From positions 18,070,684-18,134,683 of the forward strand of contig NC_049989.1 in assembly GCF_000003815.2 (NCBI RefSeq): a stretch of DNA of 64,000 bases. Direction: 5' to 3'. The notes under the pieces were generated by a model that saw only the letters and a program-made list of their open reading frames with translations, was not told the origin of the DNA and searched no databases. Of the stretch, positions 44,601 to 57,200 are shown in pieces. The stretch's first letter is position 1. Each line of letters begins with the position of its first letter. The DNA is from Branchiostoma floridae. Taxonomy: Eukaryota; Chordata; Leptocardii; Amphioxiformes; Branchiostomatidae. Position numbers and translations under genes: made by a program.

Positions 44601-46083
44601 AGTCACTTTTTACCGATCTTATTCAGCACACGAGGTATTACAATGGATAGGACTGCATCGGGGTTACTTTGGGAGATTTTGATCGTAAAAGATGCTCAAG
44701 ATTTCGATGTATTTTTGCATGAAAACTTGAGCATGAGCACTGATTTTGAAATTGATGCATGATTAATTTTGTTTGCACACTGAAAGTGTTGATGGCAATC
44801 GGTTTGTGTATTATACATTACTCGAACGATATGTTTTCAAGGTTCATATGAATGTTTTGTGGCCAGTAAATGTTGCCATACGTTTCAACTTTTCAAGGAT
44901 TAATTTTGGACAGGACTTTGACTCTTGAACCGTGGGAGAATCAAATGTGCGCGTGGCGGTGGTTGTCAAAATAGACCCGTGTCCAAGTCGATATGAATAG
45001 ATCAAAGTGCAAAGATGTATATTAACGATGAAATCAAATAGCTGTAAGTCACTACAAATTAGCTAACCTAGATGTGTTCCATATAACGGTCCGGTACTTT
45101 TTACTGCGATCCTGTTGTAAAAGATGTTATGTTATTTTTCAAATATCATAAATGTTGATTGTGCTTTTATTGAATAGTTTTGGTGAGATCATACTATAGG
45201 TTGTTTTGATGAATATTTCAACTGCACGTTTTACCTGACAAACAAAGCTGAAGGCAGGGTTGTATTATGAATACAAATGAGGTCCTCCAGCACAAAGAAT
45301 CTTTTCTGGCCATGATAAGTAAATTTTATGGATGACATCAGTGTGCTCATCAGTTTTGCCTGATTTACCTAAAAAAAATCACCTCCTGTGATGGTTTAAT
45401 AACATGAAAAGAAAGTAAAGATTTTTAGTTGGTTGTTGCACTAAGCTTTTCTTATAAAAAAAAGATTGTGATCACAGGGAAGTCTGTCCAATCTTGCACA
45501 TTGTGTGTAATGCAGGTTTAACTTTTGTGTATATTATTACTAGCCATGGTAGTGCTGTTATCACCTGTATGAAAGTCGTCTATTGTTCATTGTTTAGTTC
45601 ACCCTGAGTGTTATACTATCAGAGAACTCAAAGCCACCCCTTTGACAGGTGGATTTGTTTCCGGATACCTGAATACCATAACTCTAAAACAAGGTGACAG
45701 ATCCTTACACCCAGGCTGCACAAAATACACAAATAACACTTCACCTGAAACCCTTTGAAGTCCCCGCCTCACAGGGCCATCAGTTTTTAATCTGTTTCCA
45801 TGCCACTTTAATAGTTTTTGGGAGCCTAAAATGTTAATTTTTCATTGTTAAACCAATTTAATCAATTTTATGTCAAGTTTTGATAGACTGGGATGGGAAG
45901 GGTGACATTTTGTCAGGCCCAACAAGTAAATTTCAGTTCCAGTCTACGGAGGGACAGGTCCTGGACTCAGGAGACAGCATTTCTGCCTTGCTTCCGCTTC
46001 AAGTTAGAGGGTCTGTATGGGGGGCAATGAGTACACCTTACGGTAAAATTGGCCAGATCCACTTTATGCTTAAGTCTAATGTA

Positions 46084-46440
46084 TTAATTAATGTCGTCAC
46101 CGGTCTGCTGAGCTGCCGCTGCGCCGTCCGTCAGGAGACCGTCGATTCCTTCCACCTGGGACAGGAGGTCGGACAGCTCCTTGTCCGCTTTCAGGTCATC
46201 CAGGGTGACTGTCGCCTTGGTCTTGGCGGGCTTCGCTGCCCCGGCCGCCGCTTGCAGTTTAGTGGTTGCCCTGCATAGCAGGGCGTACTGGCCAACAGAG
46301 AGATCCAGTATTTGCAGCATGTCGGTAGTAACACACAGAAGGGCTTCTTTCTCCGCAAGTTCGGCCTTGGCCAAGGCCTTGACCGTAGCTGGGGTCAGCT
46401 TCGCTGCCTGGGACCATTCTGCAAAATCGAACTCGGCCAT
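46084..46440 (-). CDS. Short intronless ORF with SAM-like helical character, 118 aa
   Basis: ATG at 46440 (MAEFDFAEWSQAA) to TAA at 46084-46086. GC-rich against AT-rich flanks, which argues for selection or recent arrival. Residues 15-62 (LTPATVKALAKAELAEKEAL then DMLQILDLSVGQYALLCRAT) have the helix pattern and late L-x-L-x-x-G-Q motif of SAM-like domains. The rest is Ala/Lys/Asp-rich and ends in low complexity. Such proteins occur in multi-copy families in marine invertebrates, sometimes within mobile elements; that is recollection, not tested. A stem-loop lies upstream at 46536-46571. It could be a host gene, a gene fragment or an element-borne ORF. Confidence 0.55.
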   Translation of the reverse strand: MAEFDFAEWSQAAKLTPATVKALAKAELAEKEALLCVTTDMLQILDLSVGQYALLCRATTKLQAAAGAAKPAKTKATVTLDDLKADKELSDLLSQVEGIDGLLTDGAAAAQQTGDDIN

Positions 46441-46535
46441 CGCGCTTGGAGAGAGAAGAGGTTTCGCGTCCGCACGCTTTGAAGGGCGGTCCGGGAATGA
46501 GCCCCGGATTGTCCCGCCTGCCTGTAGCTAATTAA

Positions 46536-46571
46536 GCTGACCCTGGTGGGTCCGTGTGTGGTCGGGTCAGC
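46536..46571. other. Stem-loop upstream of the 118-aa ORF
   Basis: GCTGACCC and GGGTCAGC are perfect inverse 8-mers around a loop of 20 bases rich in GT. It lies about 95 bp upstream of the ATG at 46440, in the likely 5' UTR. Purpose unknown. Confidence 0.5.
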
Positions 46572-46619
46572 AACTTCTTTGATCAAAACACAAATAAACA
46601 ATCCCTTTATTATAACCAT

Positions 46620-48100
46620 TAATGCCGAGAGAGAGATCTAGAGAAATGTATTATGAATAATTGCCAATCATACATGTACATCACATTTAACTAGAGAAGT
46701 TGCCTGTAAATTACATAAAATTAGGTATTTCTCCCTGGCTATATTAGCATGATATTGGCTTCCCATTGTTTCCTCATTCAAAGGTTGAGAAAGAACTGTA
46801 GTTGTGCTGAATATTGATAGCTGGGCATGAAAGAATTCTAGATATGATTTTTTGGACCATATCAATGGCATCATCAAATTCTATTGCCCGATTTGCCCCT
46901 AATATCGTATTTCTTTAGAGAAAATACTATCCTTTGATATATAACGGGCAACGATCTATAACATTATATGTTTTCATGTGCATAATGATTAAAGCTACGA
47001 TGCATACAGAGCCCCAAGTAGGATTTATGCATCTCCGTGCCCTGCATGTATAACACATGGATCAATACTGCAATACCCTTAATCTAGTTTGTGCAAGCGA
47101 GGGTTGGGAGATTTTGTTTCCCAGCCAGGATTTATTGTCGGAGATGTTGGGAGATCATCAGTGTTGACAGGCCCAGGGCACGCACGGCAGTTTCATATTC
47201 AGCCAAGGGTGGTCCTGAGCTTGGAGGAGGTAGAGATAGAGAGAGTGAGAGGTAGGATGGATTACATATTGGAAAGGATTTTGTATGTCGTATGTGAGAT
47301 GGTAGCTGTTCAGATAGATTTTGTTTGTTTTGCATACATGTAACTGGTAAGCTGCCTTTTATAACCTTTTAACACAGCTGCTGTTTTGTATGTAGTAGGT
47401 AAAATACTTGCTGCATAAGACCAGTCTGGAACGTAAAATTTGATCCACCTCTACTTGGATGGACCCCATCTCTTTTTGATATTAGTGCATTGGGATTTTT
47501 CACATAGTCAAGGTGTGGCTCTCCTCAATCATAGGACCACCGGCTTTATGTCCCTTTTGAGAGAACATGTCCTAAACCAAAGATATGTACTAATTTTCAC
47601 CTAACTCAAGTGAGGAAAGAGATGTAATTATATAAAGTATCTTTCCCAAGGGTACATAACATTGGGGCATGCTTCAGGGATTGCAGATGATTTTTGAAAA
47701 TAAGCTGTTTATTTTCTTCAGGATCAATCCATGATAAGAAGATCAGGCAGTCATTTGATTGGTCTGAATGATAATCCTTTGTTATTGATTTGTAGTAAAC
47801 CATCACTGATGGTTATGGAAAGCTTTAATTTACAAGGGATCTTGGCAGGAAATCACTCCTACCATATTTTAGTATTTTCTTTCATGTATAAGTACTATAA
47901 CGTTAAGTCTTAATGTATTAGACTCTAGGTGTCATGATGATATTTTGTAATTCAGTTCAAAGAAAATAAAGTTATAACGTATCTTTGTCTTCATATAATT
48001 TTCCCTGTTGCTATTTAGGGAGAAAGTATTTCATGCTGTGCGTATCTGAATTGTTTTTCATCTGAGTTTAACTCTAAGTACTTACTGTGAGTGGCTTTAA
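46620..48100. other. AT-rich region without recognised genes
   Basis: A few short chance frames; none has homology I recognise or splice signals that chain together. Confidence 0.4.
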
Positions 48101-48109
48101 ATTTGCAGG

Positions 48110-48880
48110 GATTTAATTACGCGGTAGGGATTGACAGTCAGGCATTTGCCACCGCCCAGGCTGATCTGTTAGAATATTCACCGTCATGCCTGGGTCCCTG
48201 TAATCCCCTTCACAGTAAGGCCTAGGGGAAAAAATGTTGTGTTTCCTGTTTCAGTCCTCAAAAAATTAGGGTCGCTAGGTAGGGATTATCTTTTTTTATT
48301 GTAATTTTTTTAGGCTGGCCCAAACTCTGTTGAATGAAGTAAACTGAAATGCTTGCGGACACTTGTCTTTCAATGTCAAACTTTAATCTATATGCATAAT
48401 AGCTACATATTTATCCTTCATTAGATAGGGCAAGCAGTGTTTTTACTTCAATAGGATGCAGGCTGAATAAAAATTCTAACTGGAAGCCATGTGACTCCAC
48501 TGCCAACCAAAGAAGTCTAGGGTCGGCAGGTTTTTCTAGGGTAAGTAAGGAATCAGGAAATACAACATTTTTCCAAGGCCTAACCCCCCATTTATTTTAC
48601 AGGGATTTAATTTAGTACATGGTAAGGAGAAAATGAAGTGCTCAGGTGGTTTTAGAGGGCAGAAAACACCATTTTGGTGGTTTTAAGTTTGCAGTGAAGA
48701 GGTTACCTAGAAAACTGCAAGACTTAGTATTTAACCACCAGGAAAATTTTGACACTTACAGTATCCCTAGAAGAATGTGCCTTGAATGGATTGACAGACA
48801 TTTGCCAATGCCCAGCTTGGCTGATCTGGCAGAATATTCACTGTGATGCATGCAGCCCTGTAATCCCCTACCCCATGATT
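48110..48880. repeat. Direct duplication bracketing a fold-back element
   Basis: GATTGACAGTCAGGCATTTG..GCTGATCTG..AGAATATTCAC..CCTGTAATCCCC at about 48128-48212 recurs as GATTGACAGACATTTGCC..GCTGATCTGGCAGAATATTC..CCCTGTAATCCCC at about 48788-48870 (offset about 660 bp). The GGCCTAGG element at 48216-48582 lies between, directly after the first copy. Confidence 0.75.
48216..48582. mobile_element. Fold-back element, GGCCTAGG ends (copy 2 of 5297)
   Basis: TAAGGCCTAGGGGAAAAAAT..GTTGTGTTTCCTGTTTCAG aligns with the 5297 copy through internal words such as TAAACTGAAATGC and TTATCCTTCATTAGATA, and ends ACAACATTTTTCCAAGGCCTA. Confidence 0.85.
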
Positions 48881-49684
48881 GAAGTGGCCTCCTCCAGTTG
48901 ACCCCGCCTCCCACAGAACCATCACTCAGCATCCCAATCCATTATCCAATCAGGGCCAAGGTGGAGGGGTCATGTCCTTATGATGTAGATGGATGACTCA
49001 CCGGAAGCTGCGGTTGTTGATAAGAGGTATATTTCATACAGCTGACAACAAATGATATTGTTGTTGGGTTTACTTCAGCTTGTGATCCTGAAGAAGGGGA
49101 CAGTGGTCGTTGAAAATTTGACCTGTCTGTGTGTACTTTTGTGTTGGAAGATTTAGCATTTAGCATTATTTATACTACTATTACTACCAATACAGATGAG
49201 CTTCCATGATAACAAGTGATATTGTTATTAGCCTTTGCCAAGAGTTTTTTGATTTGCAATAAAGATTGTATCTTTTTGGCAGCATTTGTAATGTGGTTTG
49301 GGAATGTAACTCGAAAAGCTATGGTTGGATCATCATGATACTTGGTATGTTGTAAAGGACTTGTCCTGTCAAAGAAGTGATTAGATTTTGGGCCTCCTGG
49401 TGACTTTCTTTGGTACTGCAGCAGAATGTCCAGTTTTTATATCTCATGCTCTGGACAAGCTATGGTGACAATTTTTGGGTGGTAAAGGAGCTCTTGTTAT
49501 GTACATGATGTCATCATACTTTTCATAGGGTAGCACTTTTCCTTGCTGTTTCAGTCTGTAGCAGGGCATATTCTTAAAGGGACGGGTTGCTTTTAACCCT
49601 TCTCCTTTATTAACGTGCTCGTGGCCCCCTATTTTGTGTCTCTTCCAAAAAACAGTAGTACAGCTTCAACCAGGATGCTGTCTG

Positions 49685-49905
49685 CCAGTACTCTCCAAGC
49701 AGAGGTTAGGCTCTGGTTGTTTTTTTTACGTTTTTTTAGTCATTTTTATCAGGCTTTCTATTTTGTCATTTTTCTTGAAGTACGCCAGCCAAATGTTAGG
49801 TTTTGACACAGCAAGATTTAAAAAAAAAATAGAAAGCCCGATAAAAATGACAAAAAAAAATGTTAAAAAAAAAGCCGAAGCCTAACCTCTGCTTGGAGAG
49901 TAGTC
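49685..49905. mobile_element. Fold-back element, CTCTCCAAGCAGAGGTTAGG ends
   Basis: Left arm CTCTCCAAGCAGAGGTTAGG and TCAGGCTTTCTATTTTGTCA are mirrored by CCTAACCTCTGCTTGGAGAG and AGAAAGCCCGATAAAAATGA. A partial relative lies at 24228-24335. Confidence 0.9.
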
Positions 49906-50062
49906 TGCCAGATTTGAACCAGGGGTCTAGTACCAACTTATGGGAATTAACCAGGATCTCAAATGTGAGGCTGCTGCCAGTTGTACTACAGGGACATCCC
50001 TCACTTCTATGATATGCTAGCCTTTTAAAAGGTTTATATAAATTTGCCATTCCTAAATTAAC

Positions 50063-50270
50063 GCTAGTTATAGGCAGGGTAACCTATATCCGTTGTTTTT
50101 CAAAATAGGGTATTTAGGCACATCAAGTCGACAGGTGGTAGTTTTAAACTACAATATCCTGAAAATATTGCGATTTGAAACCAACGTCCATTGACGTGAT
50201 ATCCCCCAATACCCTGTTTTTACCCTGCATCGAATATAGGTATATACCCAACGAATAAAGGTGAACTGGT
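50063..50270. mobile_element. Fold-back element related to 3586-3772
   Basis: GCTAGTTATAGGCAGGGTAA..CCTATATCCGTTGTTTTTC and the right end AATAAAGGTGAACTGGTGTT repeat the end words and the internal ATCAAGTCGAC of the 3586 element. Confidence 0.75.
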
Positions 50271-50650
50271 GTTCCTCAGTTCAGTTCAGTTGCATCCTAC
50301 TAGTACACGAAGTTCGGAACTACAGTCATCGCCCTTGGTTTCAAAGACATTCATGCTAAGAATATTAAGCATTCAGAAAAGCGCATTGGCTACCAAAGCA
50401 GGCTGTCTTAACAAGTCACGTTCTGCATTCATCAGTTCCTTCTTTTTTGTGTGTGAAAAGTCTGATCTAATTGAGATGGTCTCATTCACACGGTGCCAGA
50501 GACAGACGTTCGGTCGCGACCCTATTTTTCCAAATCCTTCCCTTGACCTCTCTTTTCAAACGCGCTGCCCCTTCAGACTGATTATACAGTCCGTGCACAC
50601 ACCGTCGCCAAATTGGGTCAGCTTCAGGAGCAACTGGACGCCCTTGGCTA

Positions 50651-50925
50651 ATGAAGGGATGGAATTGTGTTAAGGCTTTGAAAGGCGTATGTATGGGGGA
50701 GGCAAGGCACTTCTAATATGACCATTTATTACATGTACCTCCATGAAAAATGGAAGTATAGTTTTGGTGTGCCCGTGTGTCTGTCTGTCTGTGTTTCTGG
50801 CTATTTATTATCAGCATAACTTTAGAACCTCCTTATTAATGAAGGGATGGAATTGTGTTAAGGCTCTGAAAGGCATATGTATGGGGTGAGGGAACGCACT
50901 TCTAATATGACCATTTATTAAAATG
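50651..50925. repeat. 188-bp tandem duplication
   Basis: ATGAAGGGATGGAATTGTGT at 50651 recurs at 50839 (offset 188 bp), followed in both by GGC..TGTATGGGG and CACTTCTAATATGACCATTT. Between lies a CCTCCATGAAAAATGGAAGT..CTGTCTGTCTGTG stretch. Confidence 0.88.
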
Positions 50926-51270
50926 CTATGCTTCTGTGATGGCCTGCACACTGAGGTTTTGCTGCAAGGCATAGACAAGCAGAGAAAGCAGCCTTACTGA
51001 GTCGCGTAATTCATATAGAAAGGCGACGGAATTATGCATAATTGCCTTTCTTGAATGTAGCGTAATAGCATTACGTACTCTGACTCTGAGGTTCTTCTGA
51101 ATTGAGCGTTTTTTCAAAAAGCATTGTCGGGAGTACAGGTACCAGACAATCTGCTTGTTGAGACGGACAAAAATTTGTCCCATCCGTCCAAAAATATGAA
51201 CTCCATGACATGAAATAAATGAAAATGAAAGACACTTTCATAAAATTTCATTCAATTATTCGTCCATTTG

Positions 51271-51351
51271 TCCATCCATCCATCCATCCATCCATCCATC
51301 CATCCATCCATCCATCCATCCATCCATCCATCCATCCATCCATCCATCCAT
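51271..51351. repeat. (ATCC)n microsatellite
   Basis: About 80 bp of nearly perfect CATC/TCCA tetranucleotide repeats. Confidence 0.97.
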
Positions 51352-51439
51352 TATAATGAGCGAATATACACATGCAAGTTTTCCTCAATGCCTTCAATTT
51401 TCATCTTGACTGCTTGCTGAATTTTTACATTAAGAAGTC

Positions 51440-52260
51440 CAAGAACCAATAAAATGAATTATTGTGGCCTAGAGAGATCCTGATTGCAAGTTCTCAATCC
51501 AATTTTAAGTACTATGCGAACTCGAAGATTTGAAACAATCTGGAGAATGTATGAAACAATCTGAAGACTTTTTGAAATAGTCTGGTCAGGAGATTTTAAA
51601 AAAATCTCCAGATTTTTTTAAATTCTCAGTGACGCGTGAGGCCTCCCACTGGGGATCATTATGATCCATACTATGGCATGGAAGCTTTTCACAAAGTATC
51701 AAATTAGCTGTAAAGGTTTAGAAGTGCTAGTGTTTGTCCAAAGTGCAATATTTGCCCAAAATATTTGTAGGTCTAGTTCAATTACCGAGTGTCCACTATT
51801 GCTTTTAAACTTCCATTCTGAAGGTCTGATCCAACCATTGGTACTTGACATTAGAAAAAGCTTACACACACCAAGAATATCTGTCCTTGAAAGGTAAAAG
51901 AAAAGAAGCCTGAATCTAAAGAAATATACCTAAATTTGTTCATGGAGGTTAGACATTCAGCCTGATTCAGGTAAACAATATCTAACGACAATTCCATCTC
52001 TACAATCCTAACACTCAGTTCCTATGGTGTTGTCTTACCATATAAAAAGGATGTATACAAATATGATTTGCATGTGATGAGTTACCACGAGGATAAATTA
52101 GTGTAGCCTAAAGAGATCCCAATTGAAAGTTTTCAATCCAATTTGACATAATATGTAAAGATACCTCAGTGGACAGGCCCAGTCTAATTACCCAGTGTCC
52201 ACCATTGCTTTTAAGCCTCCATTCCGAAGGTCTGGTCCGTCCATTAGCCAAAATGTGGTA
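51440..52260. repeat. Diverged local duplication (about 405-650 bp apart)
   Basis: GTGTCCACTATTGCTTTTAA..TTCTGAAGGTCTG at about 51789 recurs as GTGTCCACCATTGCTTTTAA..TTCCGAAGGTCTG at about 52194. TGGCCTAGAGAGATCC at about 51463 recurs as TAGCCTAAAGAGATCC at about 52106. The first part carries a terminus of the AGGCCACACCAATTTAA family. Confidence 0.7.
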
Positions 52261-55200
52261 GATGGATTGAAGGTCATTTCCCCGGACTGCTCGACAGTAT
52301 TACCTTAAATGGTAATATCTGTGGAGGAAGGATGTTTGCGCGGTCTTCCCATCATGCACGTGTGACGGTTACTCGGGGACAAACCGTTACGAATTCAAAG
52401 CATCATGGGGGATTAAGTCGGACGCCGATTCCGTGAAATGTCGAGAGAGTATTGCCTTAAATGGAAATATCGGTGAAGAAAAGACGTTTGCCTGGAACTG
52501 TGGGACAAACCATTGAGTCATCATACAAGGGGGAGTCAAAAATTACTCTAATGTACCGGTAAATGGTTTTACTGCAAGCACATTTTCATGTTTTGAATGA
52601 GTAGAAATTTGGCGCAAAGGTAATGGCACACATCTTCTTGAGACTGAAAGATTTTGATTTTTTGTCCAGATGTTTTTGAGCAACTAAGTTGATTCTATGA
52701 TGACTGTTAACTTGGTACTCCACCAGAAGCAAAGAATGGTTCCAGTCGTCTGACCAACTTACAAAAACTGTAGGATGCTGAAATTAGCTTCAGACGTAAC
52801 TTTAAAGCCTCAAGCATCAAACCTCCAAGCACATAAAAGAACCCAACACACTTATCGAGAAGAGTAGGCAGGGAAACCTGGTATGCTTGGCTCATTATGT
52901 GAGCCGTAGCGAAGCCACATTTCACTTCTTAGCTATCAAAAAAGCATCCCCAGTCAAAGGTTTGACTGCTTTATATCAGTTTTATTGCAAATTCTTGCCC
53001 GTGGGCTAACTGCAGGTATCAGGAACGGGAAGTTCCTGAACAGAAAGTAAAAAAAACAATAAAGCAAGGGTATACTTTAGTCTAAAAGCTAATTTTTGAT
53101 TTTTCATTCTGGGTAGACTTCTTTTTCAGAGACAGTGGTAGACAAAAGATACCACCTTTTCTATATACCTTCATCTTTTATCACATCTATTCAGTATTCA
53201 GCTGAGGACACTTGGTGGGCAGGAGACTGGCCCTCTGATGTGATATCTGATGTGGGAGGAGAGGTTTATGGATGTTTATGGTTCGTATCATCAGATGGTA
53301 GGAGAGGGTAGTTGGCTTGCTTGCTGTAGGATGTCTATCATCATCTCTGTGGTGTACTAGTAATATATACCTGTGGCCTGGTAAAATGCGCCATTGTAAG
53401 CTCACCGCTTATCTTTACGATGCTAAGAGTGTTGCCCGCGCGCCAAGTTTGTTAGTACATGCTGTGGAATTTTTTACAATGTTGGTTTCAATTACTTTCC
53501 TCACAAAGGCCATTGTGGGGCAGCGATAAACTAGAAAGACTGGCTGCCAGAAAACTTAGCAGACTGGGCCTGTTAGAACACTATGCAGCTGACCACTGAC
53601 TGAGGATGGCGACAAAAACTGTGTGACTTTAAGCACTCTTTTTCACTTGAAATTATCTTACTTAAGATGACGAGGATAAGAAAAAATTGTCCAACTGAAA
53701 CCAACACAGTCAGTTAGAATTAGACTCAGGCAGGTTTGCACTGTTTTGGTAATTTCACCTTTATGTTCTGCCTTCAACCACACTCGAAAATATGATATGT
53801 GGTTTGAAATTCATAGTACTTTTTGTTTCTGTGTATGGGACAATAGGATTGTATACAGGATTGGATAGATGATGACGTACATGTATGTACTAGTACAGGT
53901 CTTACTGATGTTTTAATGGCAGATATTCATGAAAGGTAGAAGAATAATTATGTGCCATGGATCATTGATCATTACCCTCAAAGCAGGCACCGTTATTGTC
54001 AAGGGAAAATACTTAATAGGCGCAAAATGTCATCAAGGCTATTTTTAGTGATGGCTGTTAAAAAGGACCATTATGATTCCATTTACAGGGTATGCTGATC
54101 ATTACCTCCTTGAAATTGGAGGTAATATCTTGGGTCTGTCTGTGTGTGTGTGTCTGTATGCGTGTGTGTGTCTCTAGATATTTATGGTCAGCATAACTTA
54201 AGGAGTGGATGGATAATGATGGTATTTTTTCTGTCTCGAAATATCGAGAAAAACGAAACTCGTTGAAAGTATGAAAATTTGAATACTTCCGATTCAACTT
54301 CATAGATGACAGAAACATTGCGTCAAGCATGAATTTCAAAGCTTATCTTTGAAAATCTCATATTTTCCCCCAACTTGATTCCAGATATTGTAAAATGACT
54401 CTCCCGAGGGGTTTTAGCCTCTCGGGAAACGGCAAACACATCTCATTACCAGTATGTGTGCGTGAATAAATCAATCGTAATCGCCATGAGTCATATACGA
54501 ATAACGATCATGTGACATGGACACCCGCAAATCCTTTGTTTTGGGTGGTGACCAGTGTGCGAATATAAGCCATAGCTCGTGGATGTGCGAGTTTTTTCTA
54601 GTGGAAACTAATTATCTGGAGCAGCCCTTGTATTAGCTGGAGTATTACGGCTTGTCTGTGTGACTGTCAGTCATAATACGAGGCATTGTGATCATTTCCG
54701 GCACTGGATGTATTACTGTTACACCTGCATTGTGAGGATTTGGACGTCGTGATACCTCCAGATATTGCAATTGTGCAGGATTTTAGGTAAGTAAAAGTAA
54801 GGAAAAAATAGTCAAATACAATTCAATATCTTCATAAATGTAAGGGGAAGAATTGGTTGTTGAATAAGAAAAATGAATAATTATGACTACAATGTGCTTG
54901 AGCTATTATATGATATTGTTACCGCACTGATTTTATACATTATCCTATTAAATGTACAGTTACGCATTTTATTTTGTACAGTCATGCGTATCTGTAAGAA
55001 AATTTAGAAGAAGAGTTATTCATATATCTTTGCTTTTGTAATTTGTCTTTTGCTTGATAAGAGAATGCGATCCACTGTCAATGTTGTAATCGGGTTTTAC
55101 TGAGATTTATTAGTATTTATCATATTTTGATATCATAAAGGCAGAGCCCTTTGACCTACAAAGCACGGGGTAGTGTTTTATGCAAATTTATGCAGCACAG

Positions 55201-55740
55201 ATATAGAATATGGGCACTGAATTAATGCATAGCTGTCGGAATAGTGGAGGACATTTTGTCTATCAAATGAACCTGGAAGGCTTATAAAGCAGAATGACCC
55301 ATAAGAGTTTGCAATGACAATTATCTTCATCCTTTGTGTAGTGGGAAGGACAAGGTAATATGTTTTTATATTGCAGGTGATAAATGTAAATGTTACATAC
55401 CAGAACTCCAGTTTAAAAAAAAATCAATGACATACTTGATCTAATGTTGTTAAGTAGATTTACCAGTGGCATAAGATAGTATCAAAGCTGGCTAAGGAGT
55501 ACAGCTGGCCAAAGGGAGTCATCAGCCATACACATTACTAGGCTGGCTTCACTTCTCTGGCAGCTTTTGATACAGCAACTATCTTATGCTATTGTAGGAT
55601 ATGCTTGGAGATGACTGTTTGTTATGACTCTGTCCTGTGGTGCTCAGACAAAGTGACATCAAGGTGTAATTTGTGTCCCAGGTGAGGTCCTTAATTCCGC
55701 ACCTGGTGGGGTTGTTACCTGTCTGGTCCTTAGTTTCCAT
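52261..55740. other. Region without recognised genes; one possible 5' exon
   Basis: Mostly unassigned sequence with a TG microsatellite (about 54138-54170). Near 54540-54786 a stretch ends in a strong donor (TTTTAG, GTAAGTAAAAG) with no clear ORF and could be a non-coding first exon; support is weak. Confidence 0.35.
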
Positions 55741-55782
55741 GGATGGAGGATCAATTATTGAACATGGCTGTGGTCTGGGGCG

Positions 55783-56250
55783 TCAGACACGTACATGGAA
55801 TGGTTGAAGTGAGTCATAAAAAAATGTACGTCCACAGGGAGGCTCATTATGCTGGTAGGAAAGTGGAGAGTGTAGTCTGGCAAATTATCTGTCTGACATA
55901 TAACGCTAGTTCACCTTTATCCGTGGGATAACCTAAAACCGTTGGCTCATCAGACCGTCACGTACTGGGTTTGGTTGAAGTGAGTAGTCATACGTCCGCA
56001 GGGAGACTCATAATATGCTGGTAGGAAAGTGGACAGTGTAGTCTGGCAAATTATCTGTGTCTGACATATAACACTAGTTCACCTTTATCCGTGGGATCAC
56101 CTAAAACCGTTGGGGCATCAGACACGTACTGGGGACGGTTGAAGTGAGTCATACGTCCACAGGGAGACTCATTCAGACTCATTATGCTGGTAGGAAAGTG
56201 GAGAGTGTAGTCTGGTAGTCTGGCCAATTATCTCTGTCTGGTATATAGGC
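55783..56250. repeat. Three tandem units of about 165-171 bp
   Basis: GGTTGAAGTGAGT starts units at 55802, 55973 and 56137. Each contains ACGTCC.CAGGGAG, CTGGTAGGAAAGTGG and AGTGTAGTCTGG; the first two also share CACCTTTATCCGTGGGAT. The latter is the terminal word of the 3586-type element, so the unit captured a piece of it. Confidence 0.9.
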
Positions 56251-56825
56251 TTATAGGGAGGGGACATTTTGTGTGGGAATAATTTCTGTGACATCATGTA
56301 TAGAAACGTGCAGGGAATCTGTAAACAATTACTGTAAATTCATTTTCACACAAGTAAAGATACCTGTCCCTGGTGCTGAATACCATCTCTACAGAGGTAA
56401 ATACACTTGTCCCTGGTGCTGATTTGTTATTGCTTGGGCTTAATTTCACAGTATGATTCTGTATTACAGCAGTAATGCAATTCTGTTATTACAGTAGTAA
56501 TACATTGGACATGCATATGAGGAATGTCATAACATGCAAAGCTAGGTGGTCCTAATAAGTATATACTATTATTAGGTAGTCAATTGTACAGGTTTGACTA
56601 TAGTCCGGGATGGGTTGAACACTTATCTGTCATCATACTAGTCTTGCTTGTAATTGAGGGAACATCATCTTTGGGACATCACTGTTGTGTACCGTAAATC
56701 TTGAAATGTTAGGTTTTATTTTCTAGCAATCTCATGGCAATAGGAATGATACCTTTCCAATGTCTAGTATTCACTATTATTTAAGAACTGTTTGGCAGCA
56801 AACTTAAAAATGTGGCCAGTTTGGC

Positions 56826-57200
56826 GTCCAGGCTACCAGAATGATAGCTTGTACCTGTATGTTTGGGTTCCTAAAGGTAGGGAAACATGAAACACAACAT
56901 TTTTTCCTAGGCCTAAGGAACGTTGGAGCTGTTGTTAGCCTCGAAAGCAGCAGTCTGTATGAGGGCCTCAAAACAGTCTGGCCTCCAGGCTACCAGAATG
57001 ATAGCTTGTACCTGTATGTAGGGATCCCAAAGGTAGGGAAACATGAAACACAACATTTTTTCCTAGGCCTAAGGAACCTTGTTTCTGATTGGGCCTGGAG
57101 CTGTTGTTAGCCTCGGAAGCAGTAACTGGTATGAGGGCCTCAAAACAGTCTGGCCTCCAGGCTACTACAATGATAGCCTGTACCTGTATGTAGGGTTCCT
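56826..57200. repeat. Three tandem units of about 157-172 bp
   Basis: CCAGGCTACCAGAATGATAG (third copy diverged) begins units at 56828, 56985 and 57157. The first two units include a right-end fragment of the GGCCTAGG element (CACAACATTTTTTCCTAGGC). Confidence 0.9.

Noticed and set aside
51271-51351. Possible CRISPR-like direct repeat
   Set aside because: It is a plain tetranucleotide microsatellite with no spacers, in a eukaryotic genome.
56841-57110. 89-codon ORF with an internal repeat
   Set aside because: It arises from the tandem units at 56828-57157 and includes a fragment of a fold-back element.
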